Counted from the first letter of the stretch, positions 6,402 through 14,224 are shown. The stretch is DNA of 15,798 nt from Elusimicrobiota bacterium (GCA_030639665.1 DAOWCC010000028.1:1-15798), one strand, 5' to 3'. The notes: generated from the sequence alone by a model not told the origin. Translations and numbers: made by a program.

Positions 6402-7352
6402 TTATATTTTACCTTTTTTTGCCGCCGCTTTAATTCTTTTAATAGCTTTTTTATGTTCCTTAAAACTAATATTGAAAACATGTTTTCCGTCTTTCCTTTC
6501 AGCAACAAAATAAAGAGCGTTAATCTTCGCCGGAAAAAACACCGAGCGAACAGACTCATAACCGGAATTACATATGGGCCCCGGAGGAATACCTCTGGAA
6601 ACATAAGTATTATACGGAGACTTCGTTCTCAAATCTTTATAAGTAAGACCTTGTTTCCAATATCCCAGAGCATACTGTACAGTCGGATCAGCCTCAAGCT
6701 TCATTCTTTTCTTTATCCTATTAAGATAAACAGCCGCAATCAACGGCCTTTCGGAAGATACAACCGCTTCCCTCTCAACTATGGACGCGATGACCAAAAC
6801 TTTTCTTTCGTCCAAACCCTTGGGAAATCCATTCTTAAATAAAGGTCTTATCTTTCTGTCAAACTCCGATTTTAGCATATTGATGATTTGGAGCGTTTTA
6901 CTCTTTTTCTTAAAAAAATAAGTTGAGGGAAATAAATAGCCTTCTAAATTTTCCTTTTTAACGATACTGATAAATTCACCCTTATCTTCAATAATACCGC
7001 GTTTATATAATCTTTCGGCTATTTGCTCCATGCGCCAGCCTTCGGGAATTACAATTTTAACATCCTCAATATGCTTTGTATTTATTAAAACCCATAAAAC
7101 TTCTTCCGCGGATGTATGTTTTTTAAACTCATACTCTCCCGGCATTATTTTTTTTCCCGTATTACTTAATTTCACCAAAACCTTAAACCAAAGGGAACTG
7201 ATAATCACACCTTTCTTTTTCAACACATGCGCCACTTGTCCGGCGGAACTTCCCTTTTCTATTTTAAGATTAACCGTTTCACCTTGCCAAAAAAAATAAA
7301 CACTTAGAAAAATAATAAATCCAAAAGCGATAGTTAAAACTTTTTTAATCAT
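6402..7352 (-). CDS. mltG: Endolytic murein transglycosylase MltG (YceG-like)
   Basis: Membrane-anchored lytic transglycosylase that cleaves nascent peptidoglycan strands and so limits glycan length. Residues 5-22 are a single N-terminal membrane anchor. A LysM-like region follows (about 28-100: IEKGSSAGQVAHVLKKKGVI, then IPEGWRMEQIAERL). The YceG catalytic domain contains IASIVEREA (about 188-196), whose glutamate is the expected catalytic residue, then ADPTVQYALG (221-230), SPYNTYVSRGIPPGPICNSG (245-264) and YFVAERKDGKHVFN near the end. At 316 residues it has normal length. Its start is 2 bp from the thpR stop, so it is the last gene of the tyrS-fecR-thpR-mltG unit. No clear terminator follows. 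Confidence 0.95.
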   Translation of the reverse strand: MIKKVLTIAFGFIIFLSVYFFWQGETVNLKIEKGSSAGQVAHVLKKKGVIISSLWFKVLVKLSNTGKKIMPGEYEFKKHTSAEEVLWVLINTKHIEDVKIVIPEGWRMEQIAERLYKRGIIEDKGEFISIVKKENLEGYLFPSTYFFKKKSKTLQIINMLKSEFDRKIRPLFKNGFPKGLDERKVLVIASIVEREAVVSSERPLIAAVYLNRIKKRMKLEADPTVQYALGYWKQGLTYKDLRTKSPYNTYVSRGIPPGPICNSGYESVRSVFFPAKINALYFVAERKDGKHVFNISFKEHKKAIKRIKAAAKKGKI

Positions 7353-7354
7353 AA

Positions 7355-7915
7355 TTATATTAATTCCACTTTGAACACTGACTTATAAAGAGGACCCTTT
7401 GAACTCAAAATACTTTCAACCAATTCTATATTCGAAACTTTGAAACTCAAATTTCCATCAATTAATTTCAAGGCTTGGCCGAAAACTTTATTAATACTCG
7501 CGCTATTTATTTTTTCACCGCGCGCCCGGCCCAATGTTATATGCGAAGAAAACTTATTCTTAAAAATAAAATCTTCGCTTACCAAACCGTCTCTTAATTC
7601 TTGGGCAACTTCCTCAAGTTTTCCGGCGCCTTTATTTATTCCAAGCCAAATAATTCTCGGTTTGCCTTTAAGGGGGAAACAGCCTATGTTTCCGGCGGAT
7701 ATGGAAAATTTCTCAAACTCATTCGCCTTCATTTTTTTAATAACAGCTTCACATTTATCAGGCGAAACATCTCCAAGAAAGGCATAGGTAATATGCAAAT
7801 TTTCAGGATTTACCCATTTTATTCCATTGCCAAGTTCTTTTTTTAAATATTCTCTCGCGCTCGTCAATTCATCTGTAAAATCATGAGTCAGCTTTGTGGC
7901 TATGAACACTCTCAT
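7355..7915 (-). CDS. thpR: RNA 2',3'-cyclic phosphodiesterase (2'-5' RNA ligase family)
   Basis: Member of the 2H phosphoesterase superfamily, LigT/ThpR type, which opens RNA 2',3'-cyclic phosphate ends. Both catalytic motifs are present: HITY at residue 41 and HITLGR at residue 125. The N-terminus MRVFIATKL is typical of the family and identifies ATG 7915 as the start (186 residues). A TTG nine bases upstream would overlap the preceding stop but adds only three unlikely residues. Five bases separate it from the fecR-like stop, and mltG follows 2 bp after its own stop. The physiological substrate of bacterial ThpR is not well established. Confidence 0.92.
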   Translation of the reverse strand: MRVFIATKLTHDFTDELTSAREYLKKELGNGIKWVNPENLHITYAFLGDVSPDKCEAVIKKMKANEFEKFSISAGNIGCFPLKGKPRIIWLGINKGAGKLEEVAQELRDGLVSEDFIFKNKFSSHITLGRARGEKINSASINKVFGQALKLIDGNLSFKVSNIELVESILSSKGPLYKSVFKVELI

Positions 7916-7920
7916 TACTA

Positions 7921-8805
7921 TCAAAAATCATGCTTGCGTTTTTTTCTCTTTGGGCGAATCAAATCCAACTTCTTTTTTAATTTTCTTTCTTTAATCTTTT
8001 TTCTCAAGCCTTTACGAATAAGATTCCTTTTTATAATCTTTTTCCTTAATTTGTCCTTTCCTCTTTCGCTTAAGGGTTTCCACTTTTTTCTTAAATTTTT
8101 AATCCTTTTTCTGACCTTTAAAAGCTTTGATTTGTGAAAAGCCATTCTGCGAAGCTTGGCCTTTTTCATTCTTCTTATTTTAGGGCCAAGAAAAAGCTCG
8201 GTGTTTTTTCCTATTATCGTTTCATAATCGCCATACTTCTCAACATTTGAATGTGTCGGCCTGACTCCCACTTTGCCTTCATCAAATACCGCAACACCCG
8301 TCTCATCTTTGAAAGAAGAATATTCAACGGCAAATTCCGTTCCTCTTATGGCGCAAACCGCCGTGGGAGTTTTAACTTTAAATTTAAAAGCCTTATCCAA
8401 AAAATGATTAATTTTAGCCACCAAACTGCCTTTTATAAGATTTAAAACGGAATCATTTTTTTCAATGGATGACAATTCAATCTCAGTATTTCCTTCTATC
8501 CTCACAATACCTTTATTATCAAAACTTAAAACAACATTGGCGCCCGGATCCGTTTTAATAATATCGTCGTATTCCAAAGGCAAACCTTTTTCTATTTTAG
8601 ACCAATGTCTCGCTTCATCGGATTTAACATAAGCTTTTCCATAAACCGAATTTACTCTTACATCCCAGTTCTCTTCCATTTTATGCTGATATTTCTGAGA
8701 TTTAAGACTCGTATTTATGATGCCCTCATAATCTCGATCAAGCTGCGCGAAAACATTACCTTGAGCGAATAAAACCAAAATACTTATATAAAAAAATAAC
8801 CTCAT
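7921..8805 (-). CDS. Exported FecR-domain protein with polybasic tail
   Basis: Residues 1-20 form a signal peptide (cleavage after VFA). A FecR domain spans about 50-185: DDIIKTDPGANVVLSF, IEGNTEIEL, LIKGSLVAK, and the hallmark VKTPTAVCAIRGTEFAV at about 144-160. In classic FecR proteins this domain relays a signal from an outer-membrane receptor to an anti-sigma region, but here there is no membrane segment, no anti-sigma domain and no sigma-factor neighbour. Stand-alone periplasmic FecR proteins are common in uncultured phyla and their role is unknown. From about residue 209 to the end (some 85 residues) the chain is almost all Lys and Arg with scattered Leu/Ile, predicted helical or disordered. 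It might bind a polyanion. GGGGG upstream of ATG 8805 is a usable ribosome binding site. It begins 12 bp after tyrS. Confidence 0.88.
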   Translation of the reverse strand: MRLFFYISILVLFAQGNVFAQLDRDYEGIINTSLKSQKYQHKMEENWDVRVNSVYGKAYVKSDEARHWSKIEKGLPLEYDDIIKTDPGANVVLSFDNKGIVRIEGNTEIELSSIEKNDSVLNLIKGSLVAKINHFLDKAFKFKVKTPTAVCAIRGTEFAVEYSSFKDETGVAVFDEGKVGVRPTHSNVEKYGDYETIIGKNTELFLGPKIRRMKKAKLRRMAFHKSKLLKVRKRIKNLRKKWKPLSERGKDKLRKKIIKRNLIRKGLRKKIKERKLKKKLDLIRPKRKKRKHDF

Positions 8806-8817
8806 AATTTAGACCCC

Positions 8818-9975
8818 CTAAACCTTTAACTTCCTAAAATGGCGTCTTCCAACCTGCAAAACGCAATTCTTAGGTTCAAAAACAAAATCTTCTTTTATTT
8901 TTTCATTATCAATCTTTACCGCACCTTGGCTTATAAGCCGCCGCGCCTCATTTTTTCCTTTGCATATGCCCGCGGCGACGATGATATTTACCATCTTCTC
9001 AGGACCGGAAACGATAAATTCTCGCATATCTTCCGGCATTTCTTTCTTTGAAAAAACTTTTTCAAAATTTTCTATAGAGCTTTCAGCTTCGCTTCTGCCA
9101 TGATATTTTTCCACTATGATAGAGGCCAATTTTTTCTTCGCCTTCATCGGATGCAAAGCTTTAATTTCCTCGAGGTTCTCATTCGTCAAAATTTTATAAT
9201 AATCATACATCAACTCATCTGAAATCGACATAGCCTTGCCAAACATATCCGCCGCCACATCGCAAAGACCTATATAATTACCGTAGGATTTCGACATTTT
9301 CTTAACTCCGTCCGTTCCGATAAGAAGCGGCATTGTCATAACCGTTTGAGGAGTTTGAGAATATATTTTTTGAACGGCTCTTCCGACAAGCAGATTAAAA
9401 ATCTGATCGCTTCCGCCAAGTTCAATATCGGCTTTAACAGCCACAGAATCATAACCCTGAAAAACAGGATAGAGAATTTCAAGAAGGCTTACGGGACTTT
9501 GCGCATCCAAACGGCTTTTAAAATCTTCCCGTTCAAGAAGGCGGGATATTGTCATATTTTTAGACACATTAATAAATTCGGGCCCCGCCATAAATTTTTT
9601 CAGCCATTCGCTGTTATATCTTATCTCGGTGCGGGATTTATCAAGAACCTTAAAAGCTTGCTCCGTATATGTTTTGGCATTTTTCTTGACAATATCATCG
9701 GTTAATACGGGCCTTGTTGAATCTCTTCCCGAAGGGTCTCCCACTTGCGCGGTAAAGTCGCCAATAATTAAAACCGCCGTATGGCCCATATCCTGAAACC
9801 GGCGCAATTTCTCCAAAACAACGCTATGGCCCAAATGAAGATCACAGCTGGTGGGATCCACGCCAAGTTTAACTCTAAGTTTCTCGCCCAAAGAAAGCTT
9901 TTCTTTAAGCTCCGCTTCTCCTATCATTTCAATGGCGTTTTTCTTCATTTGTATTATATCTTTCTCAATATTCAT
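8818..9975 (-). CDS. tyrS: Tyrosine--tRNA ligase
   Basis: Class I synthetase that charges tRNA-Tyr. The HIGH signature is HLGH at 47-50 and KMSKS is exact at 226-230, followed by YGN. The tyrosine-binding region GGSDQIFNLLVGR (about 187-199) is present. The C-terminal region from about 325 is an S4 RNA-binding domain (AAGICKGKNEARRLISQGAVKID). At 385 residues, with this spacing, it looks like the TyrZ-type subfamily. It is the first gene of a four-gene minus-strand unit. No recognisable ribosome binding site precedes ATG 9975. Confidence 0.96.
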   Translation of the reverse strand: MNIEKDIIQMKKNAIEMIGEAELKEKLSLGEKLRVKLGVDPTSCDLHLGHSVVLEKLRRFQDMGHTAVLIIGDFTAQVGDPSGRDSTRPVLTDDIVKKNAKTYTEQAFKVLDKSRTEIRYNSEWLKKFMAGPEFINVSKNMTISRLLEREDFKSRLDAQSPVSLLEILYPVFQGYDSVAVKADIELGGSDQIFNLLVGRAVQKIYSQTPQTVMTMPLLIGTDGVKKMSKSYGNYIGLCDVAADMFGKAMSISDELMYDYYKILTNENLEEIKALHPMKAKKKLASIIVEKYHGRSEAESSIENFEKVFSKKEMPEDMREFIVSGPEKMVNIIVAAGICKGKNEARRLISQGAVKIDNEKIKEDFVFEPKNCVLQVGRRHFRKLKV

Positions 9976-10020
9976 ATCAGGTTATATTTTATATTTTTTA
10001 GGGTGTTATAACTACCTAAA

Positions 10021-10044
10021 GGTCTGCTAAAAAGCCGGCAGACC
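10021..10044. repeat. Intergenic hairpin
   Basis: GGTCTGC (10021-10027) pairs with GCAGACC (10038-10044) over a 10-base loop. It lies in the 172-bp spacer between priA and tyrS. No T tract follows on either strand, so termination is doubtful. Confidence 0.5.
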
Positions 10045-10067
10045 ATTGATTGCGACGACAATAGAAC

Positions 10068-10127
10068 GATTACAAAGATAGGACTCCGACGAAAAATCAC
10101 TGTAATCTCTATATAATCGCTGTAATC
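10068..10127. repeat. Short interspersed TGTAATC motifs
   Basis: TGTAATC occurs at 10101-10107 and 10121-10127, with a variant ATAATC at 10113-10118 between them, and its complement GATTACA at 10068-10074. The result is a loose tandem array of about 9-11 bp period plus one inverted copy that could pair with the first. Function unknown. It resembles low-complexity spacer filler. Confidence 0.45.
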
Positions 10128-10128
10128 A

Positions 10129-10147
10129 GGTTCACTGAAAGTGAACC
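10129..10147 (-). terminator. Hairpin directly after priA stop
   Basis: Perfect 8-bp stem GGTTCACT (10129-10136)/AGTGAACC (10140-10147) with loop GAA, abutting the priA stop codon at 10150-10148. No T tract follows on the minus strand, so it may protect the mRNA 3' end or act as a weak terminator rather than being a canonical one. Confidence 0.4.
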
Positions 10148-12181
10148 CTACCTAAAGTTATATGGACTTACAAATATTTTCAATTTAAAGCTCTTGGAAA
10201 TCTTTAAATCTCGTATCTTGTTGGCCGCCCGCAATACATCATCCTCTTTTTTCGCCCTTATAACAAGATAACCGCTGATAACTTCGCGTATCTTGGATTT
10301 AGACACACCCAAAGGCCCCAATAGTTCAATATCATCGGTATTGAATTGTTCATCATCTTCCAAAGCATCCATAATAAACTCAAGTTTTTTTTCAATTTCT
10401 TTTGAACTGTTTCCATAAATAACCACTCTGGCCATATTTGAAAAAGGAGGATAGGAAAACTTCTCTCTCATCTTTATCTCTTCATCCACAAAATTCCTAT
10501 AATCGGAATTTATAAAAGAGGGAAAAACATAATGTTCAGGTTCATTGGTCTGAATTATAAAATTTCCATTTGAAATATTTTTAGATATTCTGCCCGAAGC
10601 TTCAAGTAACATCTGAAACAACTTTTCAGCGGACCTGAAATCCGCGGGCAAAGAGTCAATCTCGGGATTTAATACGGCCACAAGCGACATCTTGGGGAAA
10701 TTATGTCCGCGCGCCGCTATACGGGTCCCGACAATAATATCCGGCATTTCTTTTTTGGAATTAATGGATTTTTTCACATTGCTCGCGCCGTCCAGCCTGA
10801 CAATTTTGGCATCGGGAAAAAGCGCGTTCATTTCATCTTCAAGTTTTTGAGTTCCCACGCCTTTTTGCCGAAAAATATTCTTAAAGCATTTGGGGCATTT
10901 ATCCGGAATTTCAGCCTTTGTGGAACAACGCCAGCAAAAAAATATTTTTCCTCCGGTTTTCAAATCCTTCCTTACCGTCATGGCAGCGCCACATTTTTCG
11001 CAATACTTTTTCCAGCCGCATTTAACGCAATTTACCGAATAAGAATAACCCTTTCTGTTAATTATCAATAAAACCTGCTCCTTTTTCTCAAGCTTTTCCT
11101 TAATTTTATCAAGCAAAGGATCGGATATTATTTTGGCGGGATACATTTTGGAATCTATGATTTCAACGCGTGGCTTAAGAGAATCCTCACTTCCAGGCTT
11201 CAATTCGATAAATTCAATATCTCCCGATAAAGCCGAATTAAACGATTCTATCGACGGACAACTACTGCCCAGTATCACGCAGGCATTATGCGATTGGGCG
11301 CGTTTTAAAATAATCTCTCCGGCATGAAAATGAGGTTCCACCTCTTCCTGCTTATACATATCATCCTGTTCCTCATCCATTATCACAGCGGCTAAAGATT
11401 TAAAAGGAAGTAAAACCGCCGACCGCGTGCCTATAATTATTTTTGCTTGGCCTTTTATAATTCTTTTCCAAGAAATCAGCCGTTTTTTAACGGTAATCTT
11501 GCTATGCCATAAATCTATTGTTTCATCGGGAAACCTTTTTTCAAGTTCTTTTAAAACGGGAGAAACCAAATGTATATCGGGAACAAGATAAAGAATCTGT
11601 CCATTATTTTTAAGAACTGTCCTTATGGCGCGCGCATATACTTGTGTTTTGCCGCTTTGCGGCGGGCCATATAAAAGAACCGTTTTACTTATGCCTTTGG
11701 CGATATAAGAATTTATCTTTTCAATCGCGTCTTTTTGAGAGGGATAAAGCTCCCTTTCTACTTCAATTTTTTTGCTGATTTTAGGAGCGACCGGCTTATC
11801 CAAAACATCAGTTGAAACATCAGCCTCTTGCCCCATAATTTCACTTTCTTTTAAATTTTTGACAGGCGTATAAAAAGAAGAAAAAACCAAGCCCAAAGGG
11901 GAATTGTATTTTTTGGCAATCCAGGAAATTAAATTTACAAATTCATCGCCAAACAGAGGCTTTTCATCAAGCAAAGAGGTAATGGCCTTAATCTTGGCAA
12001 AACCGCTCAAATCCACTTCATCGTCTTTATGAAGCGCCACGATTAAGCCTACGGCAAATCGAAAACCAAACGGCGCGCGAGTTCTTAATCCGCGTAAAAC
12101 ATTTTCTTCTTTAATATATGGAGGAATGGCGTAATAATAAGTTTTGAAAAGTGGAATGGGGAAAACTACCTCGGCTATCAT
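10148..12181 (-). CDS. priA: Primosomal protein N' (PriA), with altered helicase motifs
   Basis: Superfamily 2 helicase that reloads the replisome at stalled forks. The N-terminal DNA-binding domain begins MIAEVVFPIPLFKTYYYAIP. Walker A is GPPQSGKT (172-179). All eight zinc cysteines are present (385, 388, 394, 397, 416, 419, 429, 432). GTRSAVLLPF (251-260) and GTRIAARGHNFP (485-496) are PriA signatures. Several motifs deviate from the usual form: DEEQ (269-272) for DEEH, GSSCPSIES for GSATPSxES, and EASGRISK (527-534) for QVAGRAGR, which removes the second arginine of motif VI. At 677 residues the length is ordinary and nothing is truncated, so this is a divergent rather than broken gene. 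Replication restart may survive even if helicase activity is weak. ATG 12181 is the start. Confidence 0.93.
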   Translation of the reverse strand: MIAEVVFPIPLFKTYYYAIPPYIKEENVLRGLRTRAPFGFRFAVGLIVALHKDDEVDLSGFAKIKAITSLLDEKPLFGDEFVNLISWIAKKYNSPLGLVFSSFYTPVKNLKESEIMGQEADVSTDVLDKPVAPKISKKIEVERELYPSQKDAIEKINSYIAKGISKTVLLYGPPQSGKTQVYARAIRTVLKNNGQILYLVPDIHLVSPVLKELEKRFPDETIDLWHSKITVKKRLISWKRIIKGQAKIIIGTRSAVLLPFKSLAAVIMDEEQDDMYKQEEVEPHFHAGEIILKRAQSHNACVILGSSCPSIESFNSALSGDIEFIELKPGSEDSLKPRVEIIDSKMYPAKIISDPLLDKIKEKLEKKEQVLLIINRKGYSYSVNCVKCGWKKYCEKCGAAMTVRKDLKTGGKIFFCWRCSTKAEIPDKCPKCFKNIFRQKGVGTQKLEDEMNALFPDAKIVRLDGASNVKKSINSKKEMPDIIVGTRIAARGHNFPKMSLVAVLNPEIDSLPADFRSAEKLFQMLLEASGRISKNISNGNFIIQTNEPEHYVFPSFINSDYRNFVDEEIKMREKFSYPPFSNMARVVIYGNSSKEIEKKLEFIMDALEDDEQFNTDDIELLGPLGVSKSKIREVISGYLVIRAKKEDDVLRAANKIRDLKISKSFKLKIFVSPYNFR

Positions 12182-12261
12182 ATAAAAAATGATACCTTAG
12201 TTTGGAACACCTAAGCAACAAAACCAAATGGCCTATTTTAACATAGGACCATTTTTACAAA

Positions 12262-12309
12262 ACCAAAGGACTTTGGTCTCTGACAAAAAACATTGAATTG
12301 CATTAAACT
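12262..12309 (+). promoter_or_regulatory. Candidate promoter and dyad upstream of pentapeptide genes
   Basis: CTGACA (12280-12285) and TAAACT (12304-12309) are 18 bp apart and could be -35 and -10 boxes. Just upstream, ACCAAAG (12262-12268) and CTTTGGT (12271-12277) form a dyad with a 2-bp centre, too tight for an RNA hairpin and so more like a protein-binding site. The 180-bp spacer between priA and this gene holds nothing else clear apart from a weak CCTAT/ATAGG hairpin at 12232-12247. Confidence 0.3.
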
Positions 12310-12361
12310 TTAATTAAGAAGAATGTAAACAATGAGTAAATCTTAACGGAGGAAATGTAGA

Positions 12362-13264
12362 ATGAAAAAAGCAATAATATTCACGATAGCGATAACCTTA
12401 AGCGGTTCGACATTCGCAAACGGTTTGGAAAGTTTTAAATCACAATTAAATCTCACGGCATTGGACGCGCGAACAATAAATAATATAGATGTAGTAATGC
12501 CAATTGGTATTCAGGGCATTATAACAGAAACTGTAGAGAGCGATAAACCGGAATATTTCCTGCAAACTGATGATAATGGCAATTTGGTTTGTAGAAATGA
12601 GCTGGGACAGCAAGGATACAATAAAATTTCTGTTGATGAATTTATTGCAAATCCAAAAAAAGGTGAATGCGCCAGCCTAACAAACACTGACCTGAGCGGA
12701 GCTAACTTGATAAGAGCGGACCTGAGCGGAGCTAATTTGATAAAGACTGACCTGAGTGTGGCTTTCCTATACAGGGCCAACTTAAGAGGAGCTAACCTAA
12801 TAAACGCTGACCTTGATAATGCCAACCTAAATGAAACTAATATGGCGGAGGTCAACTTGAGCGGAGCTTATCTGATAGGAACTCACTTCATCGGCGCGAA
12901 TTTGAACAAGGCTAACTTTAGCAAAGCTCATCTAAGCGGAGATAGCCTGCCCAGCGCGACTCACCTGACCGGAGTTAACCGACGAGACAGAGCTAACTTG
13001 AGTGAAGCTAACCTGAGTGATGCTAACTTTAACGGAGCTTATATGGACAGGGCCTTTCTGATAAGAACTGACATGAGAGGAACTGACATGAGAAATACTC
13101 GCTTGAATGGCGCTGATCTGAGAGAGGCTGACCTGAGAGGGACTAATTTTAGCGGAGCCGTTCTGAATAACGCAAAATTAATCGGAGCCAAATATAATGC
13201 TAAAACAATTTTGCCTTTTGACAACGCTATAGCAAAAGAACGGGGAATGATAAAAGTAAAATAA
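12362..13264 (+). CDS. Exported pentapeptide-repeat protein A
   Basis: Predicted 300-residue protein. Residues 1-19 (MKKAIIFTIAITLSGSTFA) are a signal peptide. An N-terminal domain of about 85 residues follows, with Cys77 and Cys103, which could form a disulfide after export. From about 104 to 275 the chain is built of A(D/N)LxxA-type pentapeptides, expected to form a right-handed quadrilateral beta-helix. A stretch near 195-212 (SLPSATHLTGVNRRDR) breaks the pattern. The C-terminal cap GAKYNAKTILPFD...GMIKVK is shared with the next gene. Pentapeptide proteins range from gyrase-protecting DNA mimics to structural proteins; export argues against gyrase as target. The ribosome binding site GGAGG (12349-12353) supports ATG 12362. 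Function unknown. Confidence 0.9.
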   Translation: MKKAIIFTIAITLSGSTFANGLESFKSQLNLTALDARTINNIDVVMPIGIQGIITETVESDKPEYFLQTDDNGNLVCRNELGQQGYNKISVDEFIANPKKGECASLTNTDLSGANLIRADLSGANLIKTDLSVAFLYRANLRGANLINADLDNANLNETNMAEVNLSGAYLIGTHFIGANLNKANFSKAHLSGDSLPSATHLTGVNRRDRANLSEANLSDANFNGAYMDRAFLIRTDMRGTDMRNTRLNGADLREADLRGTNFSGAVLNNAKLIGAKYNAKTILPFDNAIAKERGMIKVK

Positions 13265-13274
13265 ACGCAACAAC

Positions 13275-13297
13275 CAAAAGGCGCCTGTTACCTTTTG
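13275..13297. repeat. Hairpin between the pentapeptide genes
   Basis: CAAAAGG (13275-13281) pairs with CCTTTTG (13291-13297) over a 9-base loop in the 98-bp spacer. No T tract follows on the plus strand, so it might attenuate or shape mRNA decay between the two genes rather than terminate. Confidence 0.4.
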
Positions 13298-13362
13298 AAA
13301 AATCTTAAACTTGTTACAGTAAGGATTTTAGTAAAAGAGTGAAATTTACGGAGGAAGATAAC

Positions 13363-14157
13363 ATGAAAAAAGCAATAATATTCGCAGTAGCAATGACTTT
13401 AAGCGGCGCGGTATTCGCAAACGGATTGGAAAATCTTAGATCTCAATTAAGCCTAATGTCAATAAACACAAAAACGCTAAACGGCGTAGATGTAATAATG
13501 CCGGCAAAGGCGAAAAAAATAAATATTACCATTGTAAAAGAAAAGAAAAAACAACTGAAATATTTCCTGGTCAACATCAATGGCAAAGCTGTTTGCGCGG
13601 ATAAATCGGGTAAACTAGGATACAATAAAATGACTGCCAATGAGTTGCAATCACTTCCTCAAAAAGCCGAATGCGCTTACCTGAGCAGAGCTGATCTGGA
13701 ATGGGCAAATCTGGTAGGGACGGACTTTTCGGGAGCTTATTTGAGAGGAGCTAATCTAAGATGGGCTTATCTGAAAAACGCCAATTTAAGAAAAGCTTAT
13801 ATGAGAGGAGCCAACTTTAGCGGAGCCGATCTAACATTGGCTGATCTGAGGGGGAATCTCAATGGGGCTGATCTGAGCGGAGCCAACTTGAGCGGAGCCA
13901 ACCTGAGCGGGGCCAACCTGAGCGATGCCGACTTTAACGGAGCCAATTTAAGAGGAGCCAATCTGGAAGGAGCTTACCTGACTGCTGAAACTTACATGGT
14001 AGCCACCGACTTAAGAGGAGCCAACCTGAGAGGAATCAACTTGGAAAAAGCTGAGCTGAGCCTGTCAAAACTTAATGGCGCCAAATACAACAATAAGACA
14101 ATCCTGCCTTTTGATGAAGAGACAGCAAAGAAAAAGGGAATGATAAAAGTAAAATAG
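13363..14157 (+). CDS. Exported pentapeptide-repeat protein B
   Basis: Predicted 264-residue paralogue of the preceding gene. Start ATG 13363 is chosen because GGAGGA lies 7 bp upstream and the resulting N-terminus MKKAIIFAVAMTLSGAVFANGLE matches that of protein A; a GTG at 13339 would add eight unmatched residues. Signal peptide to residue 19; Cys78 and Cys104 at positions equivalent to A; N-domain segments YNKMTANEL and ECAYLS match YNKISVDEF and ECASLT. The pentapeptide array covers about 105-240, more regular than in A. The C-terminal cap is GAKYNNKTILPFD...GMIKVK. It is probably cotranscribed with A and ends at the terminator at 14188. Tandem duplication followed by divergence is the simplest origin. 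Function unknown. Confidence 0.92.
   Translation: MKKAIIFAVAMTLSGAVFANGLENLRSQLSLMSINTKTLNGVDVIMPAKAKKINITIVKEKKKQLKYFLVNINGKAVCADKSGKLGYNKMTANELQSLPQKAECAYLSRADLEWANLVGTDFSGAYLRGANLRWAYLKNANLRKAYMRGANFSGADLTLADLRGNLNGADLSGANLSGANLSGANLSDADFNGANLRGANLEGAYLTAETYMVATDLRGANLRGINLEKAELSLSKLNGAKYNNKTILPFDEETAKKKGMIKVK
13873..13932 (+). repeat. 15-bp tandem repeat inside pentapeptide gene B
   Basis: Four 15-bp units (13873-13887, 13888-13902, 13903-13917, 13918-13932) encode LSGAN, LSGAN, LSGAN and LSDAD. The first three differ at only one to three bases, far less than elsewhere in the array, which suggests recent copying by slippage or unequal recombination. Confidence 0.85.
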
Positions 14158-14187
14158 ATTAGCGCGACAGTGATACAGATTAACAGC

Positions 14188-14224
14188 AAACAGCGGCGCC
14201 TAAAATAGGCGCCGCTGTTTTTTT
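14188..14224 (+). terminator. Strong intrinsic terminator after pentapeptide genes
   Basis: A 15-bp GC-rich perfect stem (14188-14202 with 14206-14220) with a three-base loop, followed by a T run. It closes the two-gene plus-strand unit. The minus-strand T run is short, so stopping the convergent unit would be weaker. Confidence 0.93.

Noticed and set aside
6251..6604. 117-residue minus-strand open frame running through the end of mltG into the tRNA region
   Set aside because: It overlaps mltG in another frame and then translates the tRNA 5' fragment and the inverted repeat; no ribosome binding site or protein-like composition.
12511..12855. 114-residue minus-strand frame opposite pentapeptide gene A
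   Set aside because: Regular LAPLRSA-like text is the antisense of the pentapeptide codons; it is a shadow of the repeat.
13339..13362. GTG start adding eight residues to pentapeptide protein B
   Set aside because: It would place the ribosome binding site inside the gene and break the match with the N-terminus of protein A.
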